From NCBI GenBank assembly GCA_965371945.1, contig CBDVAK010000031.1:1-19202 (forward strand): a stretch of DNA of 19,202 bases, in the 5' to 3' direction. Made by a program: the position numbers and the translations under genes. The DNA comes from CBDVAK01 sp965371945. Its GTDB lineage: Bacteria > Pseudomonadota > Gammaproteobacteria > Competibacterales > JAHEDQ01. Positions 7,191 through 14,625 of the stretch are shown here, one piece after another. The notes under the pieces were generated by a model. It saw nothing but the letters and a program-made list of their open reading frames with translations, was not told the DNA's origin and searched no databases. Positions within the stretch are counted from its first letter, which is position 1, and each line of letters starts with the position of its first letter.

Positions 7191-8474
7191 GTGCCTTTTC
7201 ACCGCAAGGGTCTGGTAATTGTCCTGGATGGTATTGGCGATCTGCCCAGCCCGCATCTGGATGGCGCGACGCCCCTGGAGGCTGCACGCACGCCGGCGCT
7301 GGATACCCTGGCGAAACAGGGCCTGTGCGGAATGGTCGATCCGTTGGCGGTCGGGGTTCCCGTCGACACCCATACCGGTACCTCGTTGCTGATGGGTCTG
7401 GTGCCGGTCGATGCCGCCCGCTTGTCCAGGGGTCCGGTGGAAGCGCTGGGCATCGGTGTGCCGTTGGCGCCGGGGGATGTGGCTGTGCGGGCCAATTTCG
7501 CCACTCTGGAACCCAACGGACGAGGATTGCGGGTGCGCGACCGGCGCGCGGGTCGCATCAGCGAGGGTACCGAGCGGCTCTGCGAGGCAGTGGGGGAAAT
7601 CGACCTGGGCGACGGAATCCATGGTTCGCTGTACCCTGGCACCCAGCACCGCGCGGTCGTTCGCCTGCGCGGTGTCGGTCTTTCCGGAGCCATCAGCGAT
7701 ACCGACCCCGGCGGTCGGGTCAAACCAGCCTGGGTGCAGCAGTGTGAACCCTGGGTCGCAGACGACAGCGCTCAGACACGGACCGCGGCAGCGCTCAATA
7801 AAATGGTCGCGGAGGTCCACGGCTTATTACGCGATCATCCGCTCAATCGCGAGCGTATCGGGCATGGGCTGTTGCCGGCGACCGGAATCCTGACCCGCGG
7901 TGCCGGCAAGTTCCAGCACAGCCGCAATCTGCTCAACCATGTCGGATTGAGTGCTGCCGTGGTCGCAGGCGAATGCACCGTGCTTGGGCTCGGCAAGTTG
8001 TTTGGGTTCGAGGTGATTTCAAAACCCGGGTTTACCGCACTCAGCGACACCGACCTTGAAGGCAAGTGCACGGCGGCCCGGGTGGCCCTGGAGGCCCACG
8101 ACCTGGTGTTTCTGCACATCAAGGCGACCGACATCTGTGCCCATGACCGGGATCCGGTCGGCAAGCGCGATGTGTTGCAACGGATCGACGCAGCGCTGCG
8201 GGATCTGCTGGTTCGCGATGATCTTATCGTGGCAGTGTCGGGGGATCATTCCACCGACAGCAACGCCGGGGTGCATAGCGGGGAACCGGTACCGTCGATT
8301 CTGCGCGTGCCGGGCGGCCGCCGTGACCGCGTCGAGCATTATGGCGAATGCTGGTGTCTCAGCGGCGGTTTGGGCCGTATCACCGCCAGTGGTCTGATAA
8401 CCAGCACGCTCGACGCGATGGGCTGGATGTACAACTACCAACCCGCCGAGAGCGCGTACGTGGGTTTCCCCTAG
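7191..8474 (+). CDS. apgM: Archaeal-type cofactor-independent phosphoglycerate mutase (ApgM family)
   Basis: A 427-residue member of the alkaline-phosphatase-superfamily mutases that interconvert 2- and 3-phosphoglycerate, of the ApgM type rather than GpmI or GpmA. The metal-binding residues are visible: Asp13 in LVIVLDGIGD, Asp314 and His318 in HIKATDICAHDRD, Asp352 and His353 in SGDHSTD, and His362 in HSGEPVPSIL. GPVEALGIG near 81-89 and GDVAVRANFATL near 95-106 are also family blocks. The region that should hold the serine nucleophile (usually in a GSDTAH context) instead reads VPVDTHTGTSLLMG at 56-69, so the nucleophile may be Thr62, Thr64 or Ser65. GTG start, 5 bases after the kinase stop, so co-expression is very likely. 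The family is secure; mutase activity with this altered motif is less so. Confidence 0.88.
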   Translation: MPFHRKGLVIVLDGIGDLPSPHLDGATPLEAARTPALDTLAKQGLCGMVDPLAVGVPVDTHTGTSLLMGLVPVDAARLSRGPVEALGIGVPLAPGDVAVRANFATLEPNGRGLRVRDRRAGRISEGTERLCEAVGEIDLGDGIHGSLYPGTQHRAVVRLRGVGLSGAISDTDPGGRVKPAWVQQCEPWVADDSAQTRTAAALNKMVAEVHGLLRDHPLNRERIGHGLLPATGILTRGAGKFQHSRNLLNHVGLSAAVVAGECTVLGLGKLFGFEVISKPGFTALSDTDLEGKCTAARVALEAHDLVFLHIKATDICAHDRDPVGKRDVLQRIDAALRDLLVRDDLIVAVSGDHSTDSNAGVHSGEPVPSILRVPGGRRDRVEHYGECWCLSGGLGRITASGLITSTLDAMGWMYNYQPAESAYVGFP

Positions 8475-8532
8475 ACATTATGTTTTGATCTGCCCGGCCA
8501 GCCGTCACGTCGCCAATCTTCGCGACAACAAA

Positions 8533-9702
8533 CTACTCGCCGCGAATCGCGCGACGGTAGAGGCGGGCACAATTGTCCGGGTTCAATGGAACTGGATTGG
8601 TGGCTGCGGTGGGGTCCACCGCAGCCATTGCCGCGAACGCCACGATCCGGTCTTCGGTAACGCCGATGTCGGCCAGGGTGTGCGGGATACCGATTTCCTT
8701 GCGCAATGCGATGACCCACTGCAGTATCGACTCGAAGTCACCATCGGGGAGCCCCAGATAGCGGGCCAGCGATGCGGTCAGCGGTTCGATGGCGGCGCGG
8801 TTGAATTCCAGCACGTAGGGCATCAACACGGCGTTGGTAAGGCCATGATGGGTGTTGAGTACGGCACTGCAGGGATGGGAGAGGCTGTGCATAGCGCCCA
8901 GTCCCTTTTGAAACGCGGTGGCACCCATGCTCGATGCCACCATCATGTGTGAACGGGCTTCCAGATTGGCGCCATCCTGGCACGCCACGGGTAGCCATTC
9001 CCGGACCAGGCGAATACCTTCGAGCGCGATGCCCTGGGCCAGGGGATGGTAGAGCGGGCTGCACAAGGCTTCCAGGTTGTGGGACAGGGCATCCATACCG
9101 ACCGCTGCCGTGATGTGCGGCGGCAGCCCGACAGTCAGTTGCGGGTCGGCGATGACGATAGCCGGCAGCATGCGCGGGTGGAAGATGATCTTCTTGGTGT
9201 GATCACGGGTATCGGTGATGACCGAGGAACGCCCGACTTCCGAACCGGTGCCTGACGTGGTGGGTATTGCCACCACCGGGGCCATGCCGTCGACGTTGAC
9301 ACGGGTGTGCCAGTCGTCACTATCTTCGAAATCCCAGATTGGGCGATCCTGGCCCACCATGAGCGCGATCGCCTTGGCGGCATCCAGTCCGCTGCCGCCT
9401 CCAAAAGCGATGACGCCATCGTGGTTGCCCTCATGAAAGACTTTGACGCCACCGCTGACATTGGCTTCCACCGGGTTGCCCTGGACATCGGAGTAGAGTC
9501 CGCAGTTCAGCCCCGCATCATTGCAACTGTCTATGGCCGAGCGCACCATTGGCAGTTCCGCGAGCCCTTCGTCGGTGATCAGCAGCGGAGCGCGCATGCC
9601 CAGTTCGCGGCAGGCCGCAGGCAGTTCGGAAATACGCCCGGCCCCGAAGCGGATCGCGGTGGGGAAGTTCCAGTTGCCTTGCAGATTGTTGTTGTTGCTC
9701 AT
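8533..9702 (-). CDS. Iron-containing alcohol dehydrogenase
   Basis: A 389-residue group III (Fe-dependent) alcohol dehydrogenase, cytoplasmic and NAD(P)-linked. The nucleotide-binding GGGSGLDAAKAIA is at residues 101-113 and TTSGTGSEVG at 148-157. The metal ligands are Asp204 and His208 (MDALSHNLEA), His272 (MHSLSHPCS) and His286 (NTHHGLTNAVLMP). I chose the ATG at 9702 because the family N-terminus begins close to it (NWNFPTAIRFGAG). The frame is open to a GTG at 9780, and neither start has a strong Shine-Dalgarno. It lies about 110 bases after the aldehyde dehydrogenase gene and is probably the last gene of that oxidation operon. Relatives act on 1,3-propanediol, lactaldehyde, ethanol or 4-hydroxybutyrate; the substrate here is unknown. 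Confidence 0.92.
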   Translation of the reverse strand: MSNNNNLQGNWNFPTAIRFGAGRISELPAACRELGMRAPLLITDEGLAELPMVRSAIDSCNDAGLNCGLYSDVQGNPVEANVSGGVKVFHEGNHDGVIAFGGGSGLDAAKAIALMVGQDRPIWDFEDSDDWHTRVNVDGMAPVVAIPTTSGTGSEVGRSSVITDTRDHTKKIIFHPRMLPAIVIADPQLTVGLPPHITAAVGMDALSHNLEALCSPLYHPLAQGIALEGIRLVREWLPVACQDGANLEARSHMMVASSMGATAFQKGLGAMHSLSHPCSAVLNTHHGLTNAVLMPYVLEFNRAAIEPLTASLARYLGLPDGDFESILQWVIALRKEIGIPHTLADIGVTEDRIVAFAAMAAVDPTAATNPVPLNPDNCARLYRRAIRGE

Positions 9703-9813
9703 CTGAGGGGTCACCAGGTTGTCGATTCCAGGAGTCCGGGGAGATGCCGGGACGGGTACGGTCTCTCGAGCTCGGTTCACCCACCATGCCCGGCGGCGTA
9801 TCGGGTACCGAAT

Positions 9814-11208
9814 CTACTGGAAACGGCTGCGAAGATGAAATGACTTCGGACGTGTCAGATACTCGTACCCGACGCTGGAAAGTGTACAGCCGTGGCCTGA
9901 ATCCTTGACACCCACCCAGGCCAGCGCCGGATCCAGATAGTCGCAACGGTTCATGAACCAGGTCCCGGTTTCGACCTGCGGGCCCAGCGTCAGGGCGCTT
10001 TCCAGGTCGTTGGTCCAGATCGATGCGGTCAGCCCGAAGACGCTGTCGTTCATCATCGTCACCGCCTGCTGGTCGGATGCCACTTTCATGATACCGACCA
10101 CCGGCCCGAAGCTCTCCTCGGTCATGACCCGCATGCCGTGGTCGACATCGACCAGCACCTGCGGGGACAAATAGGGGCTGTCTTCGCGATCGGCCGCGAA
10201 TCCGCCTGCGTCGATCAAGGGCCGCGCGCCTGCCGTCACGGCTTCATGAATCTGGGCGCGTACAAACGCCGCTGCCGAACTGCGTACCATCGGTCCCAGC
10301 GTGGTTTCGGGATCCAGTGGATTGCCCAGCCGATATTGCCGGACCTGCTCGACAAAGGCCTCCACGAAGGGTTGGTAGACCGCCTCGTGAACATAGATCC
10401 GTTCTATGCCACAGCATGATTGTCCGGAATTGAAGAACGCGCCATCGACCAGGCTCTCCACGGTAGGCTGCAGGTCGGCATCGGCGCGCACATAGGCGGG
10501 ATCCTTGCCGCCCAGTTCCAGACCGGCACCGATGAAGCGGGTCGCCACGGCATCCTGGATAGCGTGCCCTCCGCCAACCGAACCGGTGAACGCCACAAAG
10601 GCGGTGTGAGGGTCCTGTATCGCCTGCCGGGCACCCTCGTGACTCATGTGCAGGTATTCGAAGACGCCGTCCGGCAAGCCTGCGGCTGCAAAGCTCTCGC
10701 CGAAGCGCTCCGCGCACAAGGGTGTCTGCGCGGAATGCTTGAGCACCACGGTGTTGCCCGCCATGATTGCCGGCACCACGCTGTTGACGGCGATCAGATA
10801 GGGGTAGTTCCAGGCCGCGACCGTGAGTACGACGCCCAGCGGTTCGCGTCGCACGAAGCGGGTGAAGCCCGGTTTGTCGGCCACCTCGATATCCGCGAGT
10901 GCCGCTTCGGCGACCGCGATCATATGACGGGCGCGTTCCTCGAAACCTGCGATCTCGCCGGGGGCGGCGCTGATAGGCCGTCCCATCTGCCAGCTCAGTT
11001 CCTCGGCGATCGCGTCGCGGCGGGACACGAATTCATCGACGAAGCGGCTGCACAGGGCGGCGCGTTCGGCAATCGAGGTCTGTTTCCAGTCCTGCTGCGC
11101 GCGGGCGGCTCGCGCCAGGGTCGCGCTGATCTGGTGGGCGTCGGCCAGCGGTCTTTCGGTGTAGATGGAGCCGTCCACCGGTGACACGGTTTTCTGGATT
11201 TTCGTCAT
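9814..11208 (-). CDS. NAD(P)-dependent aldehyde dehydrogenase
   Basis: A 464-residue ALDH-superfamily enzyme that oxidises an aldehyde to the acid. Visible active-site elements are Asn134 in AAWNYPYLIAVN, Lys157 in VVLKHSAQTP, Glu231 in GLELGGKDPAYV and the catalytic Cys265 in NSGQSCCGIERI. The length is a little short of BetB-type betaine aldehyde dehydrogenases, and closer to succinate-semialdehyde or general ALDH groups. The ATG at 11208 (TKIQKTVSPVDGS) is preferred. The frame extends 39 codons upstream, but that stretch is not ALDH-like and fills the gap after the GMC gene. It sits between a GMC alcohol oxidoreductase and an Fe-ADH, so it probably takes the aldehyde produced by one or both. 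The aldehyde is unknown. Confidence 0.94.
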   Translation of the reverse strand: MTKIQKTVSPVDGSIYTERPLADAHQISATLARAARAQQDWKQTSIAERAALCSRFVDEFVSRRDAIAEELSWQMGRPISAAPGEIAGFEERARHMIAVAEAALADIEVADKPGFTRFVRREPLGVVLTVAAWNYPYLIAVNSVVPAIMAGNTVVLKHSAQTPLCAERFGESFAAAGLPDGVFEYLHMSHEGARQAIQDPHTAFVAFTGSVGGGHAIQDAVATRFIGAGLELGGKDPAYVRADADLQPTVESLVDGAFFNSGQSCCGIERIYVHEAVYQPFVEAFVEQVRQYRLGNPLDPETTLGPMVRSSAAAFVRAQIHEAVTAGARPLIDAGGFAADREDSPYLSPQVLVDVDHGMRVMTEESFGPVVGIMKVASDQQAVTMMNDSVFGLTASIWTNDLESALTLGPQVETGTWFMNRCDYLDPALAWVGVKDSGHGCTLSSVGYEYLTRPKSFHLRSRFQ

Positions 11209-11331
11209 CTCTGGATCCGTTGCTCGTAGTCTGGCGACCGGGAACTGCTGTCCCGTGGGTGGCCATGGTAATGCTCGTGGGCCCTGTAAGGAAATACGCT
11301 GCCGGGAGGCGTATCCGCAAGCCATTGACGC

Positions 11332-12927
11332 TCAGCTGACGATTGCGTCGGCAAGTTTTTCGGCAATCATGATGACCGGCGCGTTGAGGTTGGCGGTTAC
11401 ATTGTGCGGCATGATGGAGGCATCGACCACACGTAAACCGTCGACACCGTGAACACGACCCTCAGCGTCGGTAACGGCATCGTCGTCAACTCCCATGCGG
11501 CAGGTCGAGCAGGGGTGGAACTCGGTGGTACCCTCGGCGGCGAACCAGGCCAGGATCTCGGCATCGCTCTGGACCTCGACGCCGGGAGACAATTCAACTC
11601 CGCGCAGATCATTGAAGGCTCGTTGGGCGGCCATCTCACGAGTACGATGCAGGCCGTTGATCATCACCCGGCGATCGCCCTCGGTATCGAGATAGTTGAA
11701 CAGCATCGACGGGTGGGCGCTCGGGTCGGCTGATTTGAGTGCGATACGGCCTCTGCTCTCGGGGCGCATGATGCCCATGGAAAACATGAAGCCTTCGGCG
11801 ACATTGCTGTCAGGCTCGCCCATTTGGGCGACCACTGGATAGAACTCGTGCTGCAGGTCGGCATAGGCGGCGTCAGCTGAACTCTTGAAGAAACAGCCCG
11901 TCTCGCAAAAGGTCGAAGCGCCGAGCCCGGACTTGAACAGCATCCATTCCAGGCCAATACGCCATCGCCCCAGTCCCTTGAAACGATGTGCGGGAGAGAT
12001 GCCCTGACGGGGGGTTGCGTACTGGATCGACACGATCAGGTGGTCTTGCAGGTGATGACCGACGGCAGGTACTTCGGCGGTTACGGGTATGCCGTGTGCG
12101 TCGAGATGCGCAGGATCACCGACACCGGATAGCAGCAGTAGCTGGGGAGAGTTGATTGCGCCAGCCGATAACAACACCTCGCGTTCGGCTTCAACACGTT
12201 CGACCCGGCCCGCGTGCTCAACTTCGACACCGACGGCGCGTCGGCCGCTGAAGATGACGCGATGGACCAATGACCGGGTCATCAGCGTCAGATTCGCGCG
12301 TGCCAGGGTCGGTCTCAGGTAACCGTCGGCGGTACTCCAGCGTTTGCCGCGATGGGTGAAGCTCTGGGCGACATGGAATCCTTCGTGGAACTCACCGTTT
12401 TGATCTTCACTGAACGGGTAGCCGGCTTCGCGACCCGCGGCGAGGAAGGCCTGATCCAGGACATGGTCGGCCGGGCAGGTTTCAATGTATTGGGGACCAT
12501 CGCCGCCTCGCCACGGGCTGGCGCCACCGCTGAAGGTTTCCAGCTTTTTGAAGTAAGGCAGGCAATGCGCATAGGACCAGCCATCGAGGCCCTCGGCGGC
12601 CCAGCTATCGTAGTCACGAGGATTGCCCCGGTTGGCGACCATGCCGTTGATCGACGACGAACCACCGAGGACCCGGCCGCGTGCCACCGTAATCCGGCGG
12701 CCGTTGAGATGGGGCTCGGGTTCGCCGATATAACCCCAGCCGAAACGGTCATCGCGTGCTGCGACCGCTGCCGCTGCCGGCATCTTGATCAGCATGTTCA
12801 TATCATCGCCCCCGGCTTCGATCAGAAGCACACGGGTGTTCGCATCCTCGCTGAGTCGGTGGGCCAGCACGCAACCGGCCGAACCAGCGCCGATAACGAT
12901 GAAGTCATAGGATTTTCTATCGATCAT
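11332..12927 (-). CDS. GMC-family FAD oxidoreductase, choline dehydrogenase-like
   Basis: A 531-residue flavoprotein of the glucose-methanol-choline family, which oxidises alcohols to aldehydes. The FAD-binding GAGSAG is at residues 13-18 with the ribose-binding LLIEAGG at 34-40. GMC signature 1 lies near 83-106 (RGRVLGGSSSINGM) and signature 2 near 253-268 (LSAGAINSPQLLLLSG). The C-terminal active site has His471 in HPCSTCRMG and Asn513 in TANLNAP, the His/Asn pair seen in BetA and choline oxidase. I chose the ATG at 12927, right before the FAD fold; an upstream TTG at 12993 is unlikely. It is first in the minus-strand set with ALDH and Fe-ADH. Choline, PEG-like or other primary alcohols are all possible. 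No betI regulator or choline transporter is visible, so I do not name it betA. Confidence 0.93.
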   Translation of the reverse strand: MIDRKSYDFIVIGAGSAGCVLAHRLSEDANTRVLLIEAGGDDMNMLIKMPAAAAVAARDDRFGWGYIGEPEPHLNGRRITVARGRVLGGSSSINGMVANRGNPRDYDSWAAEGLDGWSYAHCLPYFKKLETFSGGASPWRGGDGPQYIETCPADHVLDQAFLAAGREAGYPFSEDQNGEFHEGFHVAQSFTHRGKRWSTADGYLRPTLARANLTLMTRSLVHRVIFSGRRAVGVEVEHAGRVERVEAEREVLLSAGAINSPQLLLLSGVGDPAHLDAHGIPVTAEVPAVGHHLQDHLIVSIQYATPRQGISPAHRFKGLGRWRIGLEWMLFKSGLGASTFCETGCFFKSSADAAYADLQHEFYPVVAQMGEPDSNVAEGFMFSMGIMRPESRGRIALKSADPSAHPSMLFNYLDTEGDRRVMINGLHRTREMAAQRAFNDLRGVELSPGVEVQSDAEILAWFAAEGTTEFHPCSTCRMGVDDDAVTDAEGRVHGVDGLRVVDASIMPHNVTANLNAPVIMIAEKLADAIVS

Positions 12928-13232
12928 AGTGTTCGAATCGATCTGCCTGCCCGCCGGGGACGATAGTACCACTACCGATTCCTTGCATCGCAATATGGTG
13001 ACTTCATCAGTTGATCGAAAAGACTGATTTACGGATCGGTAAAATTTGCTACCTTGGCGAGTAGCTCATCCCGGTAATTCGGCAGTGCCAACCATCGCCG
13101 GCACCAGCATGATCGAAGAAGTGGTCTTGGAAAGGCGCCTGTCACAGACCCCAGGCGGGAACGTACGCAACCAGCCGAAGACCCCGTACCGTGATGGCTC
13201 CACCCGCATCGCCCCGAGTTGTTGAAAACTAC
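12928..13232. other. Gap between the GMC oxidoreductase and pcm
   Basis: About 305 bases without an intact gene. Minus-strand promoter signals for the GMC gene are not clear. The plus strand has a possible extended -10 (TGC followed by TACCTT at 13050-13055) with TTTACG 16 bases upstream, and then a short frame resembling a transposase fragment (13109-13225). A weak imperfect stem lies at 13215-13233 near the pcm stop. Confidence 0.5.
13109..13225 (+). pseudogene. Relic of an IS91-type (Y2) transposase
   Basis: A 38-codon plus-strand frame contains ERRLSQTPGG followed by NVRNQPKTPYRDGST. From memory of the family, this resembles the segment near the C-terminal part of IS91/ISCR-like transposases that reads roughly RLSLTPGGxVRYxLKTPYRDGTTH. 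The similarity stops after the ATC codon at 13208-13210 and a stop follows at 13223. There is no room for the rest of a transposase, so it would be a decayed remnant. The match is by eye over about 25 residues, so it could be chance. Confidence 0.45.
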
Positions 13233-13910
13233 TCAATCGGTGTGCTGGCGTGTAAACGGAACGAACATGACCGGCAGCACCGGCCGGTGCTGCACGGCGC
13301 CATGCCTGTTCTTTTCCAGCACGGTCAGTTGCTGACCCTGGAAGGGCTCCCCCAGCGGCAGTACCAGCGCTCCTCCCGGTTTGAGTTGTGCCAGCAGCGC
13401 GGTCGGTTCGGAAGCCACCGCGGCGGTGACGATGATGCCGTCGTAGGGAGCCGCGGGGGGCCAACCGTGAAAGCCATCGGCGGTGTGTACGCTGATATTG
13501 CCGATACCGAGTGTCGCCAGCCTTTGTTCGGCCGCGGATGCCAGTTCGGGGATGATCTCCACACTGTGGACCTGTGCCACCAGTTGTGCGAGCACGGCAG
13601 CCTGGTATCCACAGCCGGTGCCGATTTCCAGAACGACGTGGTCGCTGCGTGGTTTGAGCAGGTCGGTCATCAGCGCGACGATATAGGGCTGGGAGATGGT
13701 TTGTCCGTGACCCACCGGCAGCGGGCCGTTGTCGTAGGCCGCCGCCTGCAGGTGCGCGGGCACGAAGTAATGTCGGGGTACGGCCGCCATGGCCGACATC
13801 ACCCGTGGGTCGAGGTGGTTTCGGCCGATGGCATGGCGGGTAAACTGCACTTCCTCGGCAATCTCCCACAACATCCGTTGCCGGTCGGTGCTGCGCTCGT
13901 CGTCAAACAT
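13233..13910 (-). CDS. pcm: Protein-L-isoaspartate O-methyltransferase
   Basis: A 225-residue SAM-dependent methyltransferase that repairs isoaspartyl residues in damaged proteins in the cytoplasm. The family blocks are intact: AVPRHYFVP at 43-51, GQTISQPYIVALMTDLL at 69-85, motif I VLEIGTGCGYQAAVLA at 93-108, VHSVEIIPELA at 114-124, and LKPGGALVLPLG at 176-187. The frame is open 41 codons further upstream. I chose the ATG at 13910 because it has GGCGGAG a few bases ahead and the extra residues are unlike Pcm. In many gammaproteobacteria pcm sits with surE and rpoS; here it stands alone, divergent from the glycine-zipper gene. A strong hairpin lies just upstream of the ribosome binding site. 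Confidence 0.95.
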   Translation of the reverse strand: MFDDERSTDRQRMLWEIAEEVQFTRHAIGRNHLDPRVMSAMAAVPRHYFVPAHLQAAAYDNGPLPVGHGQTISQPYIVALMTDLLKPRSDHVVLEIGTGCGYQAAVLAQLVAQVHSVEIIPELASAAEQRLATLGIGNISVHTADGFHGWPPAAPYDGIIVTAAVASEPTALLAQLKPGGALVLPLGEPFQGQQLTVLEKNRHGAVQHRPVLPVMFVPFTRQHTD

Positions 13911-13922
13911 GATCTCCGCCTC

Positions 13923-13947
13923 GAGGTCAGCGTCCGCCGCTGACCTC
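13923..13947 (-). promoter_or_regulatory. Perfect 10-bp inverted repeat upstream of pcm
   Basis: GAGGTCAGCG at 13923-13932 and CGCTGACCTC at 13938-13947 are exact complements around a 5-base loop. In the pcm message the stem would end about 12 bases before the start codon, right against the GGCGGAG ribosome binding site. It could be a translation-controlling hairpin, an mRNA stabiliser, or a dimeric repressor site. There is no T-run, so a terminator is unlikely. Confidence 0.5.
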
Positions 13948-13981
13948 AGTGAAGGTGGCCGTGGTGTGTTTGGCCTGCCCG

Positions 13982-13995
13982 GACCGCATGCGGTC
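13982..13995. promoter_or_regulatory. 14-bp perfect palindrome in the pcm / glycine-zipper intergenic region
   Basis: GACCGCATGCGGTC reads identically on both strands. It lies in the 208-base divergent region, 25 bases upstream of a perfect TTGACA at 14020-14025 on the plus strand, although no good -10 box follows that hexamer. A regulator binding site is plausible but unproven. Confidence 0.35.
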
Positions 13996-14118
13996 ACCGG
14001 CATTGCGTCCCCAACCACTTTGACAATGTACACCCGGCGATTGTGACCATGGAAAGTGATGGCAACAAGCCGCTATCATCCGTAGTCGACGGGTGTAACT
14101 GTATACGGAGGAAACACG

Positions 14119-14613
14119 ATGATGAAAACAATTGGAATTCCGGGGGCGGTGATATTGTGCGCCACGGCTGTATTTGGCGTGACCCAGGCACAGGACGTCT
14201 TCGTATATCCGGCGAATGGGCAAAATGCCGAACAGCAGAGCAAGGATGAGTATGCTTGCTACCAGTGGGCCAGCCAGAACACCGGCTACGATCCTTCCCG
14301 TCCCCAGGGCAGCGGCGCTCCTGCACCGGCCCAGGAAGAACAGGTCGGTGGTGTCGGGCGTGGTGCGGTGCGTGGTGGACTCGGTGGCCTTGCCATCGGC
14401 GCCATCGCCGGCGATGCCGGCAAGGGTGCGGCCATCGGGGCCGCATCGGGAGCCCTGATCGGTGGCGTGCGGCGGCATGACCAGAACAGCCGCCAGCAAC
14501 AGCAGCAGGCGCAGCATCAGCAACAGCAGGCAGCCGCCCAGAACCAAGGCCGCAGCAACTACAACCGTGCTTACTCGGCCTGTCTGGAAGGCCGTGGTTA
14601 CACCGTCAAGTAA
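14119..14613 (+). CDS. Secreted glycine-zipper (YMGG-like) protein
   Basis: A 164-residue exported protein. Residues 1-24 form a Sec signal peptide ending in TQAQ. A conserved stretch follows (FVYPANGQNAEQQSKDEY, then ACYQWA) with a Cys at 47. A glycine zipper, GGVGRGAVRGGLGGLAIG and onward to about residue 116, has the small-residue spacing that packs in membranes. Residues 123-143 are glutamine-rich (RQQQQQAQHQQQQAA), and the C-terminus has NYNRAYSACLEGRGY with a second Cys at 155. Start: two consecutive ATGs, with GGAGG 7 bases before the first. The probable location is periplasm or outer membrane. Glycine-zipper proteins of this kind are common in proteobacteria but their function is not established. 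It is followed 12 bases later by another secreted protein. Confidence 0.85.
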   Translation: MMKTIGIPGAVILCATAVFGVTQAQDVFVYPANGQNAEQQSKDEYACYQWASQNTGYDPSRPQGSGAPAPAQEEQVGGVGRGAVRGGLGGLAIGAIAGDAGKGAAIGAASGALIGGVRRHDQNSRQQQQQAQHQQQQAAAQNQGRSNYNRAYSACLEGRGYTVK

Positions 14614-14625
14614 GGGAGGATGATC

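Noticed and set aside
8475..8532. Bidirectional terminator between apgM and the Fe-ADH gene
   Set aside because: Only a 5-bp stem (GTCGC at 8509-8513 with GCGAC at 8522-8526) and no T-run; too weak to list.
11332..12927. Naming the GMC/ALDH pair betA/betB for glycine betaine synthesis
   Set aside because: The ALDH is shorter than typical BetB, an Fe-ADH is included, and no betI or choline transporter is present, so substrate naming is not supported.
13056..13232. Possible riboswitch or structured RNA upstream or downstream of pcm
   Set aside because: No consensus of a known riboswitch (glycine, SAM, SAH) could be matched on either strand; only weak imperfect stems were found.
13066..13943. 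Long open frames on both strands in the pcm region other than the pcm frame
   Set aside because: Their translations are Arg/Pro/Gly-rich with no family blocks, whereas the pcm frame has every expected motif.
14020..14048. Promoter for the glycine-zipper gene from the perfect TTGACA at 14020-14025
   Set aside because: No acceptable -10 box lies 15-19 bases downstream; the TATCAT at 14074-14079 is too far away.
14495..14545. CAG/CAA-rich stretch in the glycine-zipper gene as a simple DNA repeat
   Set aside because: The codons are mixed and interrupted by Ala/His; it is better described as a Gln-rich protein segment than a microsatellite.
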